This document shows positions 34,927-43,886 of a stretch of DNA of 64,000 nucleotides, in pieces. The position numbers were made by a program, and so were the translations under genes. Positions within the stretch are counted from its first letter, which is position 1. Each line of letters starts with the position of its first letter. This DNA is from Paludibacteraceae bacterium (GTDB lineage: Bacteria; Bacteroidota; Bacteroidia; Bacteroidales; Paludibacteraceae): contig JAFYQJ010000011.1 of assembly GCA_017547145.1 (NCBI GenBank), forward strand, positions 124,001-188,000, given 5' to 3'. The notes under the pieces were generated by a model. The model was not told the origin of the DNA. It was given only the letters and a program-made list of their open reading frames with translations, and searched no databases.

Positions 34927-36180
34927 ATGGTTACAGATTATGAAATAATGGCTCCCGTAGGATCGTGGGAAAGTTTGAGTGCCGCTATTCAAGCAGGAGC
35001 CAATTCTGTTTATTTTGGAATAGAGAAACTAAACATGCGTAGTAGGTCATCAAACAATTTCACTACCGACGATTTGCACAAAATAGTTGCTCTTTGCAAA
35101 GAAAATAACATAAAAACCTATCTCACCATAAACACAGTAATTTATGGCGAAGATTTAGATTTGATGCGCGAAATTGTGGACGAGGCCAAAAAAGCTGACG
35201 TTTCGGCTATCATCGCTGCCGATGTTGCTGTTATGACTTATGCTTGCTCGCAAGGAGTAGAAGTTCACCTTAGCACCCAACTCAACATTGCTAACGTAGA
35301 AGCTCTTAAATTCTATGCTCAATTTGCCGATGTAGTGGTTTTAGCACGTGAGCTTAATCTCGAACAAGTAGCAGAAATTTACCAACATATTGTAGAAGAA
35401 AACATTTGCGGAAGAAACGGAAAACTCGTTCGTATAGAAATGTTCTGCCATGGAGCTTTATGCATGGCGGTTTCGGGTAAATGTTATTTGAGTCTGCATC
35501 ATCACAACGCATCGGCTAATCGTGGTGCTTGCATGCAGATTTGCCGACGTGGCTACACCGTAAAAGACAAAGACAGCGATATAGAACTTGATATTGAAAA
35601 CCAATACATCATGTCGCCAAAAGATTTGAAAACCATCCATTTTATCAATAAAATGCTCGATGCAGGCGTGAGAGTTTTCAAAATAGAAGGACGAGCAAGA
35701 AGTGCCGAATATGTAAAAACAGTGGTTGAGTGCTACAAAGAAGCCATCGAAGCATATAACTCCAACTCTTTTACCGACGAAAAAATTGCTCTTTGGGATG
35801 AACGATTGATGACTGTTTTCAACCGCGGATTTTGGAATGGTTATTACCTAGGTCAGCGACTTGGCGAATGGACAAAAAACTATGGTTCGTCAGCTACAAA
35901 ACGCAAAATTTACATTGGTCGCTGCACCAATTATTTTTCCAAAATAGGTGTTGCTGAATTTCTGCTCGAAGCACAAGACCTCTGCGTAGGCGACGAGATT
36001 TTAGTCACAGGCGAAACCACCGGTGCCTACGAGGACGTTGCAAAGGAAATTCGCGTAGATCTAAAGCCCGTTGAAAAGGCAGAAAAAGGAGTTTATTTTT
36101 CAATAAAAACCAACGCTATTATCCGTCGCAACGACAAACTTTTCAAAGTAGTAAAAGCTGAAGAAAAACACTTTCAATAA
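34927..36180 (+). CDS. U32 family peptidase/hydroxylase-like protein
   Basis: The start giving MVTDYEIMAPVGSWESL is chosen, since U32 proteins begin with the E-x-M/L-A-P-A/V-G motif; a longer frame would run into the structured element. Landmarks are GANSVYFGIEKLNMR, HLSTQLNIANVEAL, EMFCHGALCMAVSGKCYLS, and NRGACMQICRRGY with conserved Cys residues, then DLKTIHFI and FKIEGRARSAEYV. The family includes collagenase-like proteases and the RlhA, TrhP and UbiU type hydroxylation factors; which activity applies here cannot be told. The terminator after it is shared with nadA. Confidence 0.88.
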   Translation: MVTDYEIMAPVGSWESLSAAIQAGANSVYFGIEKLNMRSRSSNNFTTDDLHKIVALCKENNIKTYLTINTVIYGEDLDLMREIVDEAKKADVSAIIAADVAVMTYACSQGVEVHLSTQLNIANVEALKFYAQFADVVVLARELNLEQVAEIYQHIVEENICGRNGKLVRIEMFCHGALCMAVSGKCYLSLHHHNASANRGACMQICRRGYTVKDKDSDIELDIENQYIMSPKDLKTIHFINKMLDAGVRVFKIEGRARSAEYVKTVVECYKEAIEAYNSNSFTDEKIALWDERLMTVFNRGFWNGYYLGQRLGEWTKNYGSSATKRKIYIGRCTNYFSKIGVAEFLLEAQDLCVGDEILVTGETTGAYEDVAKEIRVDLKPVEKAEKGVYFSIKTNAIIRRNDKLFKVVKAEEKHFQ

Positions 36181-36182
36181 TA

Positions 36183-36210
36183 AAAAAAAGCAGTTTTCAC
36201 TGCTTTTTTT
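36183..36210. terminator. Bidirectional terminator between the U32 gene and nadA
   Basis: AAAAAAAGCAG, loop TTTTCA, CTGCTTTTTTT: the A and T runs on either side make it usable in both directions between convergent genes. Confidence 0.85.
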
Positions 36211-37141
36211 ATTTACTCATTTCGAGCATACGAACAATTGGTTTTAATGCTTTTTCTGAAATTTCTTTGTCCACTACTATTTCATTTATTTCATCTCGCA
36301 AACAGATGTAAAGTTTTTCGAGCGTATTGAGTCGCATAAAATTACACTCGTTGCAAGCACAAGTGCTATCAGCTGGAGGAACTGGTATAAATTCCTTTTC
36401 AGGATTTTGTTTTTGCATTTCGTGCAAAATTCCACTTTCAGTAGCTACCAAAAATTGCTTTTCATCACTTTTAGTAGCATAATCAAGCAAGGCTTGTGTA
36501 CTTCCTACCACATCTGCCAATTGTAATAGAACATTTTTACATTCTGGATGTGCTAATACTTTTGCTGATGGATACTGTTTTTTTAATTCAACAAGTTTTT
36601 CAACAGAAAACTGCTCATGAACATGGCAAGCTCCATTCCAAAGCAACATATTTCTTCCAGTTACATTGTTAATATAATTTCCAAGATTTCTATCCGGACC
36701 GAAAATTATTTTTTCATCTTTTGGAAAACTTTCTACAATTTGCTTTGCATTAGTAGATGTTACCACAACATCGGTTACTGCTTTTACTGCAGCTGTTGTA
36801 TTTACATACGATATAACCGTATAATCGGGATGCTCTTTTACAAACTTTTCAAATTCTTCGGCAGCACAACTATCTGCCAAGGAGCAACCAGCTTCCATAT
36901 CAGGAACTAGCACTTTTTTGTCTGGACAAATAATTTTTGCTGTTTCACCCATAAAATGAACACCACACAAAACTATAATATCGGCTTCGGTTTGTGCTGC
37001 TTTTTGCGCCAAAGCCAAACTATCGCCTATTACATCTGCTATATCTTGAATATCGCTATTCTGATAATAATGTGCCATTATAACGGCATTTTTTTCTTTT
37101 CGTAATTTATTTATAGCTTCTACAAGTTCTTTTTTATTCAT
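36209..37141 (-). CDS. nadA: Quinolinate synthase
   Basis: NadA condenses iminoaspartate with dihydroxyacetone phosphate to quinolinate for NAD synthesis. The 310 residues show MAHYYQNSDIQDIADVIGDS, CGVHFMGETAKI (first cluster Cys), PDMEAGCSLADSC, HPECKNVLLQLAD and CACNECNFMRLN, which contain the [4Fe-4S] ligands. nadB and nadC are not in the window. It starts at the left edge of the AT-rich gap that looks like a replication origin. Confidence 0.95.
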   Translation of the reverse strand: MNKKELVEAINKLRKEKNAVIMAHYYQNSDIQDIADVIGDSLALAQKAAQTEADIIVLCGVHFMGETAKIICPDKKVLVPDMEAGCSLADSCAAEEFEKFVKEHPDYTVISYVNTTAAVKAVTDVVVTSTNAKQIVESFPKDEKIIFGPDRNLGNYINNVTGRNMLLWNGACHVHEQFSVEKLVELKKQYPSAKVLAHPECKNVLLQLADVVGSTQALLDYATKSDEKQFLVATESGILHEMQKQNPEKEFIPVPPADSTCACNECNFMRLNTLEKLYICLRDEINEIVVDKEISEKALKPIVRMLEMSK

Positions 37142-37595
37142 CTTTCAAAATCTATATTATTATTAATAATTTTTTTAATTAAAGTTTTTAATAATGATTA
37201 TTGCTTGTTGAAAGTGATAATAACTTTTCTTCTTAAAATTTGCTTTTAATGTTATAAGTCATAGAAAATAAAGTTATCAACTTTTTTTATTTTTATAAAT
37301 ATCTTATTTTTATGTGATTAATTATAGTTTTTAACAATATGTTAATAATGTACAAAGTTAATAACTTTTTATTTTTGATATTTAAATTAGGTGTATAAAA
37401 AGGGTTTATTTCTTTTTTTAAAAAAGGTTAGTTATTTTTCTTTATTATTAGTAAATAATTTTACAGGAATAACATTTGTAAAATGCAAATTTTAATTTTC
37501 ACTTTTTTTATAAGTATTTTAATAAGTTTTCAACATAGTTTTGTTAATAAAGTATTCTCTATTAAAAAACATTTAACTTTGTAAAAATTATAATA
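37142..37595. other. Candidate replication origin: AT-rich gap at a strand-bias switch
   Basis: This 454-base gap between divergent nadA and dtd has no plausible gene and is extremely AT-rich. It carries repeated related motifs: GTTATCAACTT (37273-37283), GTTAATAATG, AAAGTTAATAACTTT (37354-37368), GTTTTCAACAT (37526-37536) and GTTAATAAAG, some only two changes from the DnaA box TTATCCACA. To its left the plus strand has more C than G in genes of both directions; to its right more G than C. mnmG (gidA), often near origins, is 13 kb to the right. Alternatively it is simply a double promoter region. Confidence 0.5.
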
Positions 37596-38048
37596 ATGAG
37601 ACTTGTTATTCAGCGTGTTAAAGAGGCTTCTGTTACAGTAAATAAAGAATTAATATCAAAAGTTCAAAAAGGTTTATTGATTTTAATAGGAATAGAAGAT
37701 AATGATGCAGACGAAGATATTGATTGGTTAGCTAATAAAGTTGTAAATCTTCGTATTTTTGATGATGAGAATGGTGTTATGAACAAGTCTATAAAAGATG
37801 CATATGGGGATATATTGGTTGTTAGTCAATTTACTTTATTTGCTTCTACAAAAAAAGGTAATAGACCATCGTATATAAAAGCTTCTCGTCCTGATTTTGC
37901 TATACCTATGTATGAAAAATTTTGTGATAAACTAAAAATTTTGCTTGATAAGGATATTAAAAAAGGAATTTTTGGGGCTGATATGCAGGTTTTTTTAATA
38001 AATGATGGTCCTGTAACTATTTTAATTGATTCTAAAAATAGAGAATAA
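37596..38048 (+). CDS. dtd: D-aminoacyl-tRNA deacylase
   Basis: Dtd removes D-amino acids (and glycine from tRNA-Ala) mischarged on tRNA. It begins MRLVIQRVKEASVTV and contains the two catalytic signatures SQFTLFASTKKGNRPS and, near the end, NDGPVTILIDS (Gly-Pro loop). At 150 residues the length is standard. It opens a three-gene plus-strand operon, overlapping the next gene by one base. Confidence 0.96.
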   Translation: MRLVIQRVKEASVTVNKELISKVQKGLLILIGIEDNDADEDIDWLANKVVNLRIFDDENGVMNKSIKDAYGDILVVSQFTLFASTKKGNRPSYIKASRPDFAIPMYEKFCDKLKILLDKDIKKGIFGADMQVFLINDGPVTILIDSKNRE

Positions 38049-38389
38049 TGAGTGATTTAACAATTAAAAAAGCACAGTTGTTAGTTGATGAATGGATAAA
38101 AACTTATGGAGTTCGTTATTTCAACGAATTAACAAATATGACAATTCTTACAGAAGAAGTTGGAGAATTGGCACGAATAGTAGCTCGAACTTATGGAGAA
38201 CAATCTTTTAAAGATTCAGATAAAGGAAAAAATATAGCTGATGAAATGGCAGATATTTTATGGGTGTTAATTTGTATGGCTAACCAAATGGATATTGATT
38301 TATCAACTGCTTTTACAAAAAATATAGAAAAGAAGACTAAAAGAGATAACAAACGACATAAAGAAAACGAAAAATTAAAATTATTATGA
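38048..38389 (+). CDS. MazG-like nucleotide pyrophosphohydrolase
   Basis: This is a 113-residue single-domain all-alpha NTP pyrophosphohydrolase. It shows the metal-binding pattern EEVGELARIVART followed by DEMADILWVLICMANQMDID, i.e. E-x-x-E and E/D-x-x-D pairs. These enzymes remove damaged nucleotides. Its start overlaps the dtd stop by one base and its end overlaps deoC by four bases. Confidence 0.9.
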   Translation: MSDLTIKKAQLLVDEWIKTYGVRYFNELTNMTILTEEVGELARIVARTYGEQSFKDSDKGKNIADEMADILWVLICMANQMDIDLSTAFTKNIEKKTKRDNKRHKENEKLKLL

Positions 38390-39273
38390 GAAATTTTGAA
38401 GAACTTTTTGCAGAATTTGAATGTGAAAAAATGAACAATGAATTTGTAAAAGAAAACGTTCAAAATATTATAAACAAACATTATAATGAAAATAATAATG
38501 TTGAGGTTTATAAACAATGTTTAAATCAAATAGATTTAACTACTTTAAATGGCGATGATACATGTGCAAAAGTTGAAACTATGGTAGAGAAGGTAAATAA
38601 TTTTAAATCAAAATTTGAAAATATTCCAAATGTTGCAGCTTTGTGTGTATATCCTGCTATGGTTCCTGTTGTAAATGAATGTTTAGATAGTAATTTAGGT
38701 TTAGGTATTGCTGCTGTTTCAGCTGGTTTTCCTGCTTCTCAAACTTTTATAGAAGTAAAGGTAGCAGAGACAGCTTTGACCGTTGCTGCAGGTGCTACAG
38801 AAATAGATATTGTTATATCAATAGGTAAATTTTTAGAAGGCAATTATCAGGAAGTTTTTGATGAAATAGAAGAAATAAAAGCAGCTTGCCATGGAGCACA
38901 TCTAAAAGTTATTTTGGAAACAGGTGCTTTAACATCTGCGGAAAATATTAAAAAAGCAGCTGTTTTAGCTATGGAGGCAGGAGCAGATTTTATAAAAACA
39001 TCAACAGGAAAAATAGCAGTTTCTGCAACTTTGGAAGCTACTTATGTGATGTGTCAAGCAATAAAAGAATGGCATGAAAAAACGGGACGTATGGTAGGTT
39101 ATAAACCAGCTGGTGGTATTTCTACAACTAAAGAGGCTGTTGAACATTATACAATAGTAAAAACTATTTTAGGAGAAAAATGGCTTAATAATAAATATTT
39201 CAGATTTGGGGCGAGTCGCTTAGCTAACAATTTATTAACAAGTATTTGCGGTGAAGAAGTGAAATATTTTTAA
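38386..39273 (+). CDS. deoC: Deoxyribose-phosphate aldolase
   Basis: DeoC splits 2-deoxyribose-5-phosphate to glyceraldehyde-3-phosphate and acetaldehyde. LKVILETGAL, GADFIKTSTGK (Schiff-base Lys) and VGYKPAGGISTTKEA (second active-site Lys) are all present. The 295-residue form is the longer Bacteroidota type with about 50 extra N-terminal residues. It overlaps the MazG-like gene by four bases; a terminator follows. Confidence 0.95.
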   Translation: MRNFEELFAEFECEKMNNEFVKENVQNIINKHYNENNNVEVYKQCLNQIDLTTLNGDDTCAKVETMVEKVNNFKSKFENIPNVAALCVYPAMVPVVNECLDSNLGLGIAAVSAGFPASQTFIEVKVAETALTVAAGATEIDIVISIGKFLEGNYQEVFDEIEEIKAACHGAHLKVILETGALTSAENIKKAAVLAMEAGADFIKTSTGKIAVSATLEATYVMCQAIKEWHEKTGRMVGYKPAGGISTTKEAVEHYTIVKTILGEKWLNNKYFRFGASRLANNLLTSICGEEVKYF

Positions 39274-39295
39274 TATAAAGATATATGTAAAAATG

Positions 39296-39320
39296 AACCA
39301 ACCTTATGGTTGGTTTTTTT
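39296..39320. terminator. Terminator after deoC
   Basis: AACCAACC, loop TTAT, GGTTGGTT then more T. It lies between convergent deoC and the DedA-like gene. Confidence 0.85.
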
Positions 39321-39756
39321 ATAAAAAAAATCCGTTTAAATACATCCAAATGATGTAGCGAACAAATTTTCCGAATAACATAGAAAAAGCTACAATCCAA
39401 AAGTTACATCGTAAGAATCCAGAAGCAACTGCTATAATATCGCCAATGCCCGGAAGAAATGAGAAAAAGGCAAACCAATCGCCGTATTTATGGAATTTTT
39501 GTTCGAAACGAATTATTTTTTCGTGGCTTATTTTAAACCATTTTTCAATCCAATCTAAATTTCCTAAATGTCCAATCCAAAAACAAGTTAAACCTCCTAA
39601 CCAATTGCCTAATGTTGCACAAAAAACACAAATCCAAGGATTGAAATCTGAAAAAATCAATGCAGAAAAAACTATTTCAGAACTGAAAGGTACTATCGTT
39701 GCTGCTAAAAATGCTGCAATAAATAAACCAAAATATCCTAAACTGATAAAAAACAT
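39319..39756 (-). CDS. YqaA/DedA-type membrane protein
   Basis: It has four hydrophobic segments in 145 residues and the SNARE-associated (VTT) pattern: an N-terminal FLAATIVPFSSEIVF, the re-entrant ATLGNWLGGLTCFWIGHLG and FLPGIGDIIAVASGFLRCN. The start giving MFFISLGYFG is chosen as it lies just after the upstream stop; an ATG 33 bases earlier would overlap that gene. Related proteins are thought to move lipids or maintain membrane potential; the role here is unproven. Confidence 0.8.
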   Translation of the reverse strand: MFFISLGYFGLFIAAFLAATIVPFSSEIVFSALIFSDFNPWICVFCATLGNWLGGLTCFWIGHLGNLDWIEKWFKISHEKIIRFEQKFHKYGDWFAFFSFLPGIGDIIAVASGFLRCNFWIVAFSMLFGKFVRYIIWMYLNGFFL

Positions 39757-39758
39757 TT

Positions 39759-40742
39759 TTATACGAATAAGTTTACTAATCGATAGCAAACACCTAACAA
39801 AACAAAAATTGAAAGAAGAATATTTGAAAATTTAGTTTGTTTAGAATTATAGTAAAATGTCGAAAAAAATGCTATTAATGATAATAATGGCATCCATATT
39901 TCTTTATAAAAATTACTATTTATGAAATAGATAAATACTAAGAAAATGGTGAAAAAAATAAAAAATGAATAATAGATATACAAAATATTATTTTGTTCAT
40001 ATCTATTTATAAAACAGATAATTATATAGAAAATAAGAAATACAAAAAAGTATATATATTCAAAAAATTCTATATAATTAATGCTAAAATATTTAAAATT
40101 TAAGAAATCTATTTTTTTCCCTATTGCAAAATAATTTTCAATAACATACCAATCATTAATAAGATATACTATGGAAAGTAGGGCTATTATAAAAGTTAAT
40201 AGACCAAAAACAGAAGCTAAGAATGTATTTTTTGTAAATGCTTTAAGTAGGATAAATCCAACCCAAAAAAACGGAATAAACCAGATGAATTCAATATTGA
40301 AAAGAGTTGCTATACATAAAAAAAACATACAATTAAAAGCCTTAAAAACAGCTTCTGATTGAAACATTGTTAATAGATAATAAAGTGCTAACAACAAAAT
40401 AAAAAATGAAATACTAGTGGTATTAAAATATTGTGCTTGAGGTGTAATTGAAAAAATAAAAATAAAGCAACAATAAAAAAATAGATTATTTAAGGGTATT
40501 ATTTGTAAAGATTTAAGTATATTATTGATAATAAACCCAATAGTAGAAATAAAAAAATATTGAATAAATGCCGCTGTTAAAGGAGAATATTGAAATATTG
40601 TATTTCCTAAAAATGAAATAGAAAAAGAAGTTTGAGGTTCTTTATTTAAAACAAAAGGTAAAAACCAAAAAATAGTACAAATAAGTTGTATTAAAACAAT
40701 GGTACTATTATTAAACCCTAATAATTTTTGTTGAAAGTTCAT
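39759..40742 (-). CDS. Polytopic membrane protein (DUF6427-like)
   Basis: No function recognised. The 327 residues are almost entirely hydrophobic with about nine or ten membrane segments and few charged residues, beginning MNFQQKLLGFNNSTIVLIQL. Size and pattern resemble the DUF6427 family of Bacteroidota, recalled rather than tested. It overlaps the 120-residue gene before it by four bases and leads into the DedA-like gene. Confidence 0.6.
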   Translation of the reverse strand: MNFQQKLLGFNNSTIVLIQLICTIFWFLPFVLNKEPQTSFSISFLGNTIFQYSPLTAAFIQYFFISTIGFIINNILKSLQIIPLNNLFFYCCFIFIFSITPQAQYFNTTSISFFILLLALYYLLTMFQSEAVFKAFNCMFFLCIATLFNIEFIWFIPFFWVGFILLKAFTKNTFLASVFGLLTFIIALLSIVYLINDWYVIENYFAIGKKIDFLNFKYFSINYIEFFEYIYFFVFLIFYIIICFINRYEQNNILYIYYSFFIFFTIFLVFIYFINSNFYKEIWMPLLSLIAFFSTFYYNSKQTKFSNILLSIFVLLGVCYRLVNLFV

Positions 40743-41101
40743 TTTGTTTTGTTAAATGATTTATACTCTTTTGACAATTCTTGATGCAAATCAATAGAAT
40801 TCCAGTAGCAATTTGTAGGTGTTAAAACAGCTTTTAATGAAATTTTTATATTCATATTTCTCATTTGTTGTAAAAAAAGATCTAAAAATTTATTTTCAAA
40901 GTAGCAGAAAACAATCATTTCATCAGCAAAAATATTTGTGTTAAAATCTTTTTTGAGAAGTTTGTTTTCTAAAATTGAATTTATAGTAAAAGACTGTTCT
41001 TCTGGGAGAATATTTCGAATAACAACATTAAAATTGGCACAAAGCAATTCAAAACTAAGTTGCTTTATGCCAAGATTATAGGTTAAAATTGTTGGTTGCA
41101 T
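40739..41101 (-). CDS. Conserved small protein of unknown function (possibly DUF3783-like)
   Basis: This is a 120-residue soluble protein, starting MQPTILTYNLGIKQ. The central DEMIVFCYFENKFLDLFLQ and the closing VLTPTNCYWNSIDLHQELSKE suggest a small alpha/beta fold resembling DUF3783 by recollection. It is translated between dcp and the membrane protein, with a four-base overlap with the latter. Confidence 0.55.
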   Translation of the reverse strand: MQPTILTYNLGIKQLSFELLCANFNVVIRNILPEEQSFTINSILENKLLKKDFNTNIFADEMIVFCYFENKFLDLFLQQMRNMNIKISLKAVLTPTNCYWNSIDLHQELSKEYKSFNKTK

Positions 41102-41107
41102 TGTTTT

Positions 41108-43198
41108 TTATTTCAAACCACGACCTTTTAGCATTGCTTCTGGGTTTGGTTCTGCACCGCGAAATTGTTTGTAAAGTTTCATTGGTTCATCACTTCCCCC
41201 TTTTTCAAGTATATTTTGTCTAAAAGATTTTGCTGTTTGAGCGTCAAAAATACCTTTTTCTTTGAATAAATCAAACGCATCTTTGTCAAGAACTTCGGCC
41301 CATAAGTAACTATAATACCCAGCACTGTATCCGCTATTAAAAATATGATTGAAGTTTGTAGTACAATAGCGTGGAGCTATTTCTGGAATTAAACCTAATT
41401 CTGTCATTTTTTGTTTTTCAAATTGTTGTACATCAACACCTTCAACAGATTTCAAATCGTGCCAATTCATATCCAAGATAGAAGCTGCAACCAATTCTGT
41501 TGTCATAAAGCCTTGGTTGAAGTTGATGGCATTTTGAATTTTTTCAACTAATTCGTTTGGTATTACTTCTCCTGTTTTATAGTGTTTTGCATAAAGTTGT
41601 AAAACTTCAGGTTCGAAAGCCCAATTTTCTAATATTTGAGAAGGTAATTCTACAAAGTCACGAGCAACGTTTGTTCCGCTTAAACTTACATAATTACATT
41701 GGGAAAGTAGCCCATGCAAAGCGTGTCCAAATTCATGGAACATTGTTTCTACTTCATCAAGAGTCAACAATGACGGAGTTTCTGATGTTGGTTTTGTAAA
41801 ATTTCCTACGTTTACTACAATTGGACGGATTTGTTTGCCATTTACTATTCTTTGATCACGGAAATTGCTCATCCAAGCACCACCTCGTTTGCTTGCTCGT
41901 GGATAATAGTCTGTATAGAAAAGTCCTATAAGAGAATCGTTAGAATCAGTTATTTTAAATACTTCTACATCAGAATGATAAATAGGCATTTTTTCTAGCT
42001 TTTCGAACTTTAATCCGAAGAGTTTATTGGCAACAGCAAACACTCCAGCACGAACATTTTCCATTTGGAAATAAGGTTTGATTTCGTCTTCGTTAAGTGC
42101 ATATTTTTCTTGACGAAGCTTTTCTGTATAAAAATCCCAATCCCATGCTTGAAGCTGAAATCCACCATTTTCATTGTCGATAAGTTTTTGTAATTCAGCA
42201 CGTTCTTCTTTTGCTTTTGTTATAGCAGATTCAAATATTTTTGCTAAAAACTCATTAACTGTAGTCGAATTTTTTGCCATTGTTTCGTTCAATATGAAAT
42301 TAGAAGGCGTATCAAAGCCAAGAATGTTAGCTTTTTCTATACGTAATTTCATAATGTCAAGAACTATTTGATTGTTGTCATTATCGTTTCCATTATTACC
42401 ACGATTAACGTAAGCAGTGTACATTTTTTCGCGTAAATCACGGCGACAACTATATTGTAAAAAAGGTATTCTACTTGGACTTTGTAAGCCAAAAAGCCAT
42501 TTTCCTTCATATCCTGCTGTAGTAGCGGCTTCGGCAGCTGAAGTACGTACTGCCTCTGGCAAACCAGTCAAATCTTCTTCATTTAAAATAAGTTGAAACC
42601 CATTGTTTTCTGCTAAAAGATTATTACCAAATTTTTGTTCTAAAGCAGATATTTGTTTATTAATTTCTCTTAAACGTGTTTGTTTTTCGGTATCAAGAGC
42701 AATACCATTACGAACAAAGCTGCGATTCATTTTTTCTAGTAACATTGATTGTTCAATAGTGAGGTTTAATTGCTCTTTTTTATTGTAAACAGCAGCTACA
42801 CGTTTATAGAAATTTGTATTCATAAAAATATTGTCATTGTGTTCAGAAAGCAATGGTAATGCTTTTTCTACAATGGCATTAATGCTGTCGTTTGAGTCTG
42901 ATTCTGATAAATTAAATAAAACGCCTATTACTTTAGATAACAAAGCTCCAGAGTGATCGTATGCTTCTATGGTATTTTCAAAAGTAGGTGCTTCGAGACT
43001 ATTTATGATAGCAGAAACTTCTGCTTGTTGTTGTTTTATACCTTCTTCTATTGCAGGAAGGAAGTGTTTTTCTTCTATTTGTTCAAAAGGTGGTAGTCCA
43101 TGTGGAGTTTCCCATTCAACAAAAAAAGGGTTTTCAATTTTTTTACAACATGCTGTTATCATAATCATTGTAGCTAAAAATAAAATTGATTTTTTCAT
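41108..43198 (-). CDS. dcp: Peptidyl-dipeptidase/oligopeptidase (M3 family), lipoprotein
   Basis: This zinc peptidase removes dipeptides from peptide C-termini. The 696 residues include the zinc motif HEFGH (MFHEFGHALHG) and the C-terminal FNHIFNSGYSAGYYSYLWAEV substrate loop that marks Dcp-type members. The N-terminus (FLATMIMITACC) looks like a lipoprotein signal, placing the enzyme at a membrane. It starts the minus-strand series ending in the DedA-like gene. Confidence 0.92.
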   Translation of the reverse strand: MKKSILFLATMIMITACCKKIENPFFVEWETPHGLPPFEQIEEKHFLPAIEEGIKQQQAEVSAIINSLEAPTFENTIEAYDHSGALLSKVIGVLFNLSESDSNDSINAIVEKALPLLSEHNDNIFMNTNFYKRVAAVYNKKEQLNLTIEQSMLLEKMNRSFVRNGIALDTEKQTRLREINKQISALEQKFGNNLLAENNGFQLILNEEDLTGLPEAVRTSAAEAATTAGYEGKWLFGLQSPSRIPFLQYSCRRDLREKMYTAYVNRGNNGNDNDNNQIVLDIMKLRIEKANILGFDTPSNFILNETMAKNSTTVNEFLAKIFESAITKAKEERAELQKLIDNENGGFQLQAWDWDFYTEKLRQEKYALNEDEIKPYFQMENVRAGVFAVANKLFGLKFEKLEKMPIYHSDVEVFKITDSNDSLIGLFYTDYYPRASKRGGAWMSNFRDQRIVNGKQIRPIVVNVGNFTKPTSETPSLLTLDEVETMFHEFGHALHGLLSQCNYVSLSGTNVARDFVELPSQILENWAFEPEVLQLYAKHYKTGEVIPNELVEKIQNAINFNQGFMTTELVAASILDMNWHDLKSVEGVDVQQFEKQKMTELGLIPEIAPRYCTTNFNHIFNSGYSAGYYSYLWAEVLDKDAFDLFKEKGIFDAQTAKSFRQNILEKGGSDEPMKLYKQFRGAEPNPEAMLKGRGLK

Positions 43199-43334
43199 TT
43201 GTTTAGTATTTAATGTGTTTCTGCTACAAAATTAAGAAAATACTCTGATTGTTAGAAACAATAATCTTTGAAGAACAAAAAATGCATTTACGTTGTTTTT
43301 ATTTTACAGTTTAATATTTTTAAATTTTTAGATT

Positions 43335-43859
43335 ATGAAAAAAATGTTTTTGTTAGTTACTTTCTTTTCGTTGGGAATAACAGCTTGCTCAAATGAGCAG
43401 TTTGACAATTCGACAGTATCAGAATTAGATTTAAATCGTTATGTCGGTAAATGGTATGAAATAGCACGTTACGATCACATTTTCGAGCGAGGTTTGGTTG
43501 GCTGTACGGCTAATTATACACTTCAAGATAACGGTTACATTAAAGTAGTAAATGCAGGATATAAAAAAACGTTAGATGGAAAATACGATGAATCGATAGG
43601 GAAGGCTCGGCGACCAAATGAAAATGAACAAGGAAAACTTGAGGTTGCATTTTTTGCAAATTTTTATGCCGACTATTATGTGTTAGAATTAGCTCCTGAT
43701 TATCGTTATGTGTTGGTTGGTAGCAAAACGGACAAGTATTTGTGGATTTTAAGTCGTACTCCACAAATGGAACAAGTAGATATTGATTTTTTGCTCAAGC
43801 GTGTTAAAGAACGAGGTTATAACATAAATAAATTAATTTGGGTAGAACACAAATTATAA
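43335..43859 (+). CDS. blc: Outer-membrane lipocalin (Blc-like lipoprotein)
   Basis: It has signal MKKMFLLVTFFSLGITAC with lipobox GITAC, then the lipocalin signature RYVGKWYEIARYDH. Further landmarks are CTANYTLQDNGYIKVVN, YYVLELAPDYRYVLVG and LWILSRTP. At 174 residues the length is normal. Bacterial lipocalins bind lysophospholipids or fatty acids at the outer membrane. Single gene with a terminator directly after it. Confidence 0.93.
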   Translation: MKKMFLLVTFFSLGITACSNEQFDNSTVSELDLNRYVGKWYEIARYDHIFERGLVGCTANYTLQDNGYIKVVNAGYKKTLDGKYDESIGKARRPNENEQGKLEVAFFANFYADYYVLELAPDYRYVLVGSKTDKYLWILSRTPQMEQVDIDFLLKRVKERGYNINKLIWVEHKL

Positions 43860-43862
43860 ACT

Positions 43863-43886
43863 AAAACCACTCTAGAGTGGTTTTTT
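43863..43886. terminator. Terminator between blc and ribF
   Basis: The perfect palindrome AAAACCACTC-TAGA-GAGTGGTTTT (overlapping centre) is followed by T; it separates convergent genes. Confidence 0.8.
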
